Part shown: positions 57,208-64,000 of the stretch, piece after piece
Layout: each line of letters starts with the position of its first letter
Numbering within the stretch: the first letter of the stretch is position 1
Assembly: GCA_038373865.1 (NCBI GenBank)
Contig: JAXGGA010001639.1
Location: 81,116-145,115, forward strand
Reading direction: 5' to 3'
Source: Uloborus plumipes
Taxonomy: Eukaryota > Arthropoda > Arachnida > Araneae > Uloboridae
DNA: 64,000 nucleotides
Position numbers and translations under genes: made by a program
The notes under the pieces: model-generated
The model's database searches: none
What the model was told of the DNA's origin: nothing
The model's input: only the letters and a program-made list of their open reading frames with translations

Positions 57208-57610
57208 TAAATGTTTAAGAATTTATTTTTGATTCGTTACTTCATAGATTTTTTTTTCTACAGTTCAAAAAAAATATAAAGTTAGCTCCTGCCTGAGAAA
57301 ATTAACTTTTATCTAACCATCAAATAAGACTCAAATGCTGTGGAATCTCGGTAACGCGACACACCAAGGGAATACTAAAATGTATTGAGCTATGCGGGTG
57401 TCATCTTATCGAGTTTCTATAATTTGAACTCTTTAAGAGTTTTGTATTGCGTATTTATTAGTATTTACCATTGTCGATACAAAAATTGATTCCAGCAAAT
57501 GATTTTCACCTTGATTACCCCCCCTCCCCCCTTTTTTTGAAAAGTACATTAAAAACGGATAATATAGAATGCCTTATTAACAATAAATCCATAATTTTTG
57601 AGATATAAGA

Positions 57611-58368
57611 GGGTCATTCCATGGTATCTTAGGTTACATTTGATACTCTTGTGCCTGGTTTAACACTTATTCTAATGAAAAAAAATAATTTGGAAAGGTT
57701 ATTGATTTTTTTTTATTTTAAACTAATTTTAACTTATTTGGAAAATGCAAAATATGTTAATACAGTCAAGCCCGCTTATTAGAATATCGGTTAAAAGAAT
57801 ATCCCGCTTAATATAATACATTTTCAATGTACCAAACCGTTGTAATGCATTATTTTAATCCCGGATAATGAAATATCCCGCTTATTAGAATATGTTTTCG
57901 CAGCAAAATGGCTATTCCATTAAGCTGGTTCGACTGTACATATAACAATTATTAACCAATAAATTAATTTCTTTTGGTAACTCAGGTTACCTAAAACAGA
58001 CATCTGACATACTTAATTCACTAAGAACTTGAAGTTCTGCTCTTGTTAAAATTTTTGATTGATACAAAGTATTGTACATAAATCAATAGATTCTAAGCTA
58101 CTTTAAAACTTACATTTGAATGTACATAGAGTTTTTTTCATTAATTATTCACTCTGTAACTCAGGTTACAAATTGCTGGTAACACAGGTTACACATCACA
58201 AAAATTCTTTCAATATTACTTTTTTCCCTAGTAATTGATGTAAGCTATCTGAAGAAAACGCTGTTGCCAACAGAATTTAAAATATTTTTGACAAAATCAA
58301 ATAAAAATTATCCGAAAAAATTTGCTTTGAAAAATGACTTTCATGTCCCACTTTCTATGGAATGACCC
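57611..58368. mobile_element. GGGTCATTCCA element, copy 3, AGGTTAC motif array
   Basis: GGGTCATTCCATGG and its near-inverse close the element, with AAGA on both sides (57607-57610 and 58369-58372), an exact 4-bp duplication. CAGGTTAC or TAGGTTAC occurs near 57630, 57984, 58160 and 58183. A Tigger-like MITE sits inside. Without it the element is about 580 bp and non-coding. Confidence 0.82.
57763..57936. mobile_element. Tigger-like MITE, CAGTCAAGCCCGCTTATTAG ends
   Basis: CAGTCAAGCCCGC at the left and GGTTCGACTG at the right, with TA at 57761-57762 and 57937-57938. CCCGCTTATTAGAATAT occurs near both ends. Confidence 0.8.
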
Positions 58369-58578
58369 AAGAGCTCCTTGTCTGTTAAAGAGAAAAGCGC
58401 CACTCAAACTCGTTTGCAACATATATGTGTTCTGCCTTGTTTCTCTTGAGAATATCGTGGTGTGTGTGGGGGGGAGGTGGGTTCATTTCTCCAACCCTTT
58501 CCCATCCCTGGGACTTCAACAACAGTACAGAGCGGTGCCGCTGAAAGCTCTGTATAGAAGAAGGAATTCTACAAACGA

Positions 58579-58686
58579 CCCAGGTAGCACAAATAACTTT
58601 TAAACGTTTTATAAACGTTTTTAAGCGGTTGTTACAACGTTAATAACCATTTTATAACCTTTAAAAAACGAAGTGTGCTACTTGGG
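58579..58686. mobile_element. 108-bp MITE, CCCAGGTAGCACA family, copy 2
   Basis: The same ends and interior as 9738-9844. The flanks read GA on each side where the other copy has TA. Confidence 0.8.
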
Positions 58687-58739
58687 GAGCGCTTACCAGA
58701 AAGGAATAAATTGAATCATCCAGAAACCGAAAAATTCAA

Positions 58740-58916
58740 AAAGTGGACTAAAATATCAAGGGTATGTCGACTTATAGGGGTTACTGTAAATGTGTGTTAA
58801 AATTAGAGAGGTTATTACTCATAGAAATTAACATTGGATTAACCATTCAAAAATAAATGTCGACTTACCGAGGCAGTCGAGTTATCCGCGTGTCAAATTA
58901 CCAAAGTTTCACTGTA
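58740..58916. mobile_element. Tigger-like MITE fragment, CAGTGAAACTTTGG end
   Basis: The right end is the inverse of CAGTGAAACTTTGGTAATTT followed by TA (58917-58918). GTCGACTTA or GTCGAGTTA words recur near 58767, 58858 and 58879. The left end is not recognisable. Confidence 0.5.
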
Positions 58917-58970
58917 CTGTCATTCACATGCACTTAATTCTGAAGATAGGTAGACAAATATATAGATAGA

Positions 58971-60487
58971 CTAGCTGACCCGGCCATGCATTGCTGTGGC
59001 TAAGGTATGGGTTAAATTATAATGTTTCAATAGAAACGAAAAACTTTATTACCGTTATAGAGATCAACTTTATATAAATATAGCTGACCCGGCGAACTCT
59101 GTTCCGCCTTAAAGGCAATAAATAAGCAAATTTTTGAATTTATTAAGTTTTTTTATTAGATAATACAAAAAAAAAAATAATAATGAGTACCTACATTAAT
59201 CATCCGTTATTGTTTCTGTATTTACAACCTATTTTACTGCGCTCCAGAAGCTGTCAGAACATGTGCTTTATGTCGCCCGGCGACATCAGAGGTTCGAAAA
59301 AGGCTTAGTTAAAAAGATATTTTTTTCGAACTGCTTATCAACTGACTGCTCCATCCATAAATCCATCCAAACAAACTACCAAGAGCTTTTTACCTCTCAG
59401 CCTCAGAGGCGTAAAAAACTCTTAGGGCCCTGCTCCACGTCCACATTGACGTAAAGCAGAAAAATAAAGCAGAAGCGTAAAATGGATTACATAACGTTCC
59501 TATGGAAAGTACCCGGATTTTCAGTTTCTGCCTTCTGTTTTGGTAGCGTTTTACGCTGATGTAGAGCAGGGACCTTAAGTGACAATCGTTTCTGACAGCT
59601 TATCACATATAAATAACAAGGGAAGTAAGGTTTTTGTTTATAACTTACTTCACAAAAAAGTCAAATAACACTCAACGCACAGCTAACTTACAACCTGTTT
59701 ACTGCGCTCCGGAAGCTGCCAGAACGTGTGCTTTATGTCGCTCAGCCATGGAGGTGTCAAAAAAGGCTTAGTAAAAAGGCTTAGCCAAGAATACAGAAAA
59801 GCTGGTAGCTAAATAGATAATTTGCAATAAAAAATATATTGCGGTCCTAAATTGAGATAAAAACTATCCTATCATTTAAGTTGGACCAAACTGAAACTGC
59901 GTGCAAAATTTGGTTAAAATCGGTTCAGTAGCTGAGGAGTCCATTGGCCACAAACACAGGGACACGTAATTTTTATATATTAAGATATAATAGTAGTAAG
60001 AAGAACAGCCACTTAAATGCAGTGCAGGAGCTATCCTACCAAGCGCTTTCCACCTCTCAGCCTCAGAGGCGTAAAAAACTCTTAAGTGACAATCGTTTCT
60101 GACAGCTAATCACATATAAATTTCAAGGGAAGTAACGCGTTTGTTTAAAATTTACTTCACAAAAAAGTCAAATAGCACTCAACGCACCGCTAACTTACAA
60201 CCTGTTTACTGTTCTCCGGAAGCTGCCAGAACGTGTGCTTTATGTCGCTCAGCCATGGAGGTGTCAAAAAAGGCTTAGCCAAAAATACAGAGAAGCTGGT
60301 AGCTAAATAGATAATTTGCAATAAAAAATATATTGCGGTCCTAAAATGAGATAAAAACTATCCTATCATTTAAGTTGGAACATTAAGTTAAACTGAAACT
60401 GCGTGCAAAATTTGGTTAAAATCGGTTCAGTAGCTGAGGAGTCCATTGGCCACAAACACAGGGACACGTTATTTTTATATATTAAGA
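58971..60487 (-). mobile_element. Helitron-like element with duplicated ends
   Basis: The minus-strand 3' end GGCCGGGTCAGCTAG lies at 58971, with a second, slightly altered one near 59080. Minus-strand 5' ends TCTTAATATATAAAAAT lie at 60487 and 59985, each bordered by T. The 455-bp segment 60035-60488 repeats 59378-59986, the latter enlarged by a MITE. No Rep/helicase coding is left. Confidence 0.7.
59425..59574. mobile_element. 150-bp MITE, GGGCCCTGCTCCAC family, copy 2
   Basis: Bordered by TTA (59422-59424 and 59575-59577). The duplicated Helitron segment at 60081 still shows the unoccupied sequence ACTCTTAAGTG, so the insertion and its 3-bp duplication are read directly. Confidence 0.92.
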
Positions 60488-61273
60488 TGGGAAGATCGAT
60501 ATATAGATAGGTGAATAGATATATATGTGTATGTGTATAGATATAGTATGTGTTTGTATGCCGTAATATGAGAAGATAAGAATACAAATATAAATGCAAA
60601 TTTCCCATACATTCAACATCTACTCAAAATGGAGATTTATTCAAAGAATCAAATTGAAGTGAATTTAAAAAGCAAAGAACTTAGTTATGATAACGAATAC
60701 TTGTTGAAATGGCGCTTTTCTTCATTCCGAAGTTTTATTATTGTATTATTTTTTGAAAACTAAGGAGAAAAAACTAAGTTGAACCGCCTAAAAAAAGCAA
60801 AGAATAATTTTTATTACAAGTGTTTAAGAGCAATTTGAAATCCTAAGACGTATTTCTTCCCTTTTTTTTTCTTTTTCAAACGATCTAAGGCATTTTTTTT
60901 TATAGAAAAGCTGCAAAATTTTCCGTTTTTATACTTAACAAAAGTTTTTTTGCTTCATTTACTCTTTTATATTTTATTCATTTTTTCCTATTCAGATTAA
61001 GCTTTATAATGGGAGCAATGCATCTTTGCAAATTTGTTTCACAAGTTCTTCCTCCCAAACTTGTGCTCTTGAATATCAGAAGAGACAAAAAAAAAAAAAA
61101 AAAAGCTACTTTAGCGAAGAATTAATGAAAAGTATTGTTTTTATAAAAATATATATTATTTTATGAAACATCGAAGCACCTAGAAGGAGTTGCCAGCATG
61201 AAACGAAATTTTTAGACACGTAAGAACAACACTAATTCAAGAAAGTAATGGCAAAATGAAGGTAAAACTATCA
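60488..61273. other. simple repeats, no gene recognised
   Basis: A TATA/GTGT-rich microsatellite covers about 60490-60560 and an A run covers about 61088-61104. The rest is AT-rich. Confidence 0.45.
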
Positions 61274-61627
61274 TCTAATATATAAAATTCTCGTGTCACA
61301 GTTTTCGTTGCCATACTCCTCCGAAACGGCTTGACCGATTTTGATGAAATTTTTTGTGCTTATCCAGTATCTATGAGAATCGGCCAACATCTATTTTTCA
61401 TCCCCCTAAATGTTAGGGGTAGTCCACCCCTAAATTTTTTTTTGTTCGCACATAACATCTGATCTACTGAACCGATTTGGACGATTTTTTTTTTAATCGA
61501 TAGGAGATGGTGTAACTTAGGTACCATGTATTCATATGACGATATTTGTTCACTAGAAAAAAAGTTATGATCGAAAAACTAACATTTCATTAAAACAATA
61601 TGTGTTATCATAAATCCTTACTTCAAT

Positions 61628-61700
61628 GAGCGACCCGATGGTCAAGTGGTTATGCGCGTCAGGTTGAAGTTCCTGATGGAATGAGATCGAATCCAGGCCC
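61628..61700 (+). other. tRNA-like sequence, probable SINE head
   Basis: TGGTCAAGTGG resembles a Pol III A box and GATCGAATCC a B box. TCAGG and CCTGA form a five-pair anticodon stem around TTGAAGT, which would place GAA at the anticodon. The T stem pairs poorly and a T run follows near 61730. It is more likely a SINE head or tRNA relic than a working tRNA. Confidence 0.35.
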
Positions 61701-62327
61701 GCAAGGACTTTTTCGAACAGCTGCATGGGTTTTTTTTTTTTGAATGATTTTAATGATTGTAATGTCCTTATGCAGGTACATCCCCTCATGGGGATCTACC
61801 CCATATTTTTTTATAGTACAAAATGACAGTTTTGGTCGGATCTTTGTTAAAATTGGCAATGAGGTCCTTCGATGCTGTAGAATTTTCTTATGGACGTTTG
61901 CGCCATTTTTGGGGGCTTTGAATCGATTGTGGCAATAAATGGTTTTAGATTTGCGGCACTTATATTATTTTTTCAAAAATTATATACACTATCAATTATA
62001 TTATGTTAATTTTTGTACCTTTATAAAATTCTGTATTTTATACCTTGCATTTACGTCAAATTCAAGTTAAAATTAAAAGTCAAAAATTCTGAAGAAGATA
62101 AATATATGTTAAAAATTAAAGTAACTATTTTTTGTGATTTTCATATTGGTTGTGACCAAAAAACATCATTACAAACAAATAAAATGTATCAAACACCATG
62201 AGTGTTGAGTTATTAGGCAAAATCTGCTGTGTAAAGTTTTCTTTCACTGCGAGAGGGGGGGGGGGGGTATGAACGACCATTAAAGTGACACAAATTTTTA
62301 AAAATAAAGGTTGGATCTCCAATTATC

Positions 62328-62717
62328 TTGCTTCGTAATTTGAACCCGCCCCGGCTGTGCAACGGTACGCGATTAGTCATTCAAAAATTAATGAAAAACG
62401 TGATCGAAGCCAGGATTTTAAATGGCAAGTTCAGAAGTGAAAATATACTCATACCACGGATTCCTATTATGCCTACAGATGTGCCAATTCAATTCAAACG
62501 TATTCAGTTTCCGATTAGATTGGCATTTGCAATGACTATCAACAAATCCCAAGGTTAAACGATGTCTGGTAGTGGCTTAGATTTGAGAACACCATGTTTT
62601 TCACACGGACAATTATACGTGGCATGCTCTCGAGTGGGTAAACCATCCAGTTTGTTTGTGTTAGCTAAAGATGGACTAACAAAAAATATTGTTCACGCTA
62701 TAGCATTAAGAGATTGA
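62328..62717 (+). pseudogene. Helitron Rep/helicase C-terminal fragment
   Basis: One continuous frame gives the last part of a Pif1-like helicase: LCNGTRLVIQKL, the PRIPIMPTD block, FPIRLAFAMTINKSQG (helicase motif near the C terminus), then GLDLRTPCFSHGQLYVACSR and the final HAIALRD before TGA (62715-62717). A single in-frame TAA at 62556-62558 follows INKSQG where relatives usually have Gln. Only this stop breaks the fragment, so decay of this part is recent compared with the loss of the rest. The full enzyme unwinds DNA during rolling-circle transposition. Confidence 0.85.
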
Positions 62718-62876
62718 TATTGTTTAATAGTGTTACTGTCGTAATTGTTTAATTAATGATATATAATTTTAAGGAATAAATTATAATAACTTAAAAATAA
62801 TGTTTGCCTTTTGTTATTTTTATATTCCCTCATCGTTTACAGCGCTCCATGCTTATTTCACGCATATACCACATTC

Positions 62877-62935
62877 TTACATACATACAATATACACATT
62901 CTACCATACATACATACATACTTACAATAAGTAAG
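62877..62935. repeat. ACAT microsatellite
   Basis: Imperfect ACAT repeats near the Helitron's 3' end. Confidence 0.8.
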
Positions 62936-63014
62936 CTATTTTTTGTCTACACTAGAAATTACTAAGAAATTATTTATATTGCAAAACAACGTTTGCCGGG
63001 TCAACTAGTTTACT

Positions 63015-63387
63015 ATAAAGCAGTGAGTAACCGCCTCTAAGCAAGGGCTAAAGGCCCGGTTTCATAGGAGTGAAATCGTCGATCTCTGGCGAGGCGATAG
63101 ACGCCGCCACCTTCTGCGCATGCGCCTGAGCCGCAGATTGACGTTGCTTCATGCCACGCTCCAATCAAACTGGTTCTGATTCCAGCGTGCGTCGCACCCG
63201 GCATCGGCGACGATTCCAGGAAACCGGGCCTTAAGGCAGAAGCATGCAATACACCGCCAACTCGGCTATTTCAATCCATGGACTGCAGCTCCAATTCGAC
63301 CACTTTCGCATTCCATGCTGATGAGAGCATAATAAGTTCGGAACTGCAGTCCATGGATCAAAATAGCCGAGTTGGCGGTGTATTGCA
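63015..63387. repeat. hairpin element, TGCAATACACC family, copy 2
   Basis: TGCAATACACCGCCAACTCG and its exact inverse enclose 63245-63387. The left shoulder from about 63015 matches 21663-21694 once the inserted MITE is taken out. Non-coding. Confidence 0.75.
63052..63231. mobile_element. 180-bp MITE, AGGCCCGGTTTCC family, copy B
   Basis: Bordered by TAA (63049-63051 and 63232-63234). The unoccupied version of its target is at about 21679-21688. Very similar to copy A throughout, including the GCGCATGCGCCTGA core. Confidence 0.9.
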
Positions 63388-63909
63388 AATCATTTACTAC
63401 TTGAAAAAGCATAAGAAATGAAGATTTTAGTACTCTTTTAAGCTGCTTCCAGCATGAAAGCACGAGGCGTTTAAGTTGTTTATGTCTAATTATGCGCATA
63501 TATTTAGTTTGTAGATCAAGTGGTATTGCAGTGTTACAAATTATGTTTTCGAGTTCAGTTTAAGAATAAGTCACACAGAAGTAAACGAACCTATTTCCCC
63601 GTTACACCCATAAGTTGAAGAGGTGACATTCAAAGAGTTCAAGTAGCATGCCTCGGAAATTTTAAAAACAAATTTTTTTTTTGATTCAATATGCAATCCG
63701 AATACGCACCGAATGATTTTTCTTTGGACATCTTTTAGTCAATGTTAGAATTCACAATAGTTTACTTGTTTAGCTTAAAAAGGTAGGAAATAGTTGCTTT
63801 TTACGAATAATTATAGTTAAATTCTATTTGATAAGGATTTTGATGGACTAAGCATTTTTGAACGATAAAAACTACTAATAAAAACGATAAAACTAATTTT
63901 TTCAACGTA
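63388..63909. other. no gene recognised
   Basis: AT-rich; no frame or repeat stands out. Confidence 0.4.
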
Positions 63910-64000
63910 CACTCTTGGGCAAAAATAAAGCACCGTAATGATAGTTATTTAAGATTCTGAATGCATTAGTCCAGGAGAGCTTGAAATACAAGATGAAAGT
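63910..64000 (+). mobile_element. possible Tc1-like element end, leaving the window
   Basis: CACTCTTGGGCAAAAATAAA follows TA at 63908-63909, resembling Tc1-type ends. The element, if real, continues past the edge. Confidence 0.35.

Larger units (their letters stand above)
61274..63008 (+). mobile_element. Helitron with both ends, coding mostly lost
   Basis: It starts TCTAATATATAAAATTCTCG after A (61273) and ends GCCGGGTCAACTAG before T (63009), the A|T insertion pattern of Helitrons. The 5' region includes the familiar CTCCGAAACGGCTTGACCG stretch. The C-terminal end of the helicase survives. Most of Rep/helicase is deleted. Confidence 0.85.

Overview
This is an arthropod nuclear window and most likely chelicerate. 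The Tc1 copy at the left edge resembles transposases I associate with spider genomes, but that is recollection and not a search. The DNA is AT-rich and dominated by mobile elements. No complete cellular gene is visible. The only long intact reading frame is the polyprotein of a BEL/Pao LTR retrotransposon (15023-20893). The only hints of host coding sequence are a possible last exon at 24329-24415 and an unassigned 142-codon membrane-type frame at 55974-56402.

Layout. 1-1172: a decayed Tc1 copy cut by the window edge. 1299-7226: a pogo-like transposon with TA target duplications, arrays of a 17-bp motif at both ends, a decayed DDD transposase, a fold-back element inserted in that transposase at TTAA, and a MITE. 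8285-9178: an internally deleted mariner. 9738-13694: a MITE beside a long fold-back element (TIR GGTTCATTCCATG) that holds another element. 14820-20952: a BEL element inserted in an older palindrome. 21098-22011: short repeats and a hairpin family. 22023-24311: seven 327-bp tandem units, each containing a MITE, ending 17 bp before the possible exon. 24430-25270: an ACTGTAAA-rich repeat split by a tRNA-derived SINE that is itself split by a MITE. 27403-30850: a Jockey-like ORF1 pseudogene split by an element with 7-bp duplications (element H). 31065-33510: a 180-bp satellite, a TTAA element and a 170-bp duplication. 33648-35467: a second pogo-like remnant. 38261-39594: a hAT MITE and a 42-bp minisatellite. 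40759-44863: a mariner containing an element that contains a Helitron. 44903-46617: a hAT with an exact 8-bp duplication. 46880-48570: a Tigger-like MITE split by element H copy 2. 48784-58916: MITEs and two more GGGTCATTCCA elements. 58971-63008: two Helitron remnants. 63015-63387: a second copy of the hairpin family carrying a MITE.

The elements do not form a pathway; what they show is insertion history. Target duplications were read base by base: TA (pogo, mariner, Tigger-like), TTAA, 3-bp TAA/TTA, 4-bp, 5-bp (BEL), 7-bp (element H), 8-bp (hAT), A|T with no duplication (Helitron), and 12-bp (SINE). Several MITE insertions have matching empty sites elsewhere in the window.

The best candidate for something undescribed is a group of elements with ends like GGGTCATTCCA or GAGCGATTCCA. 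They have 4-bp duplications and, in several cases, many copies of an element-specific motif built around GTTAC, with no transposase I can recognise.
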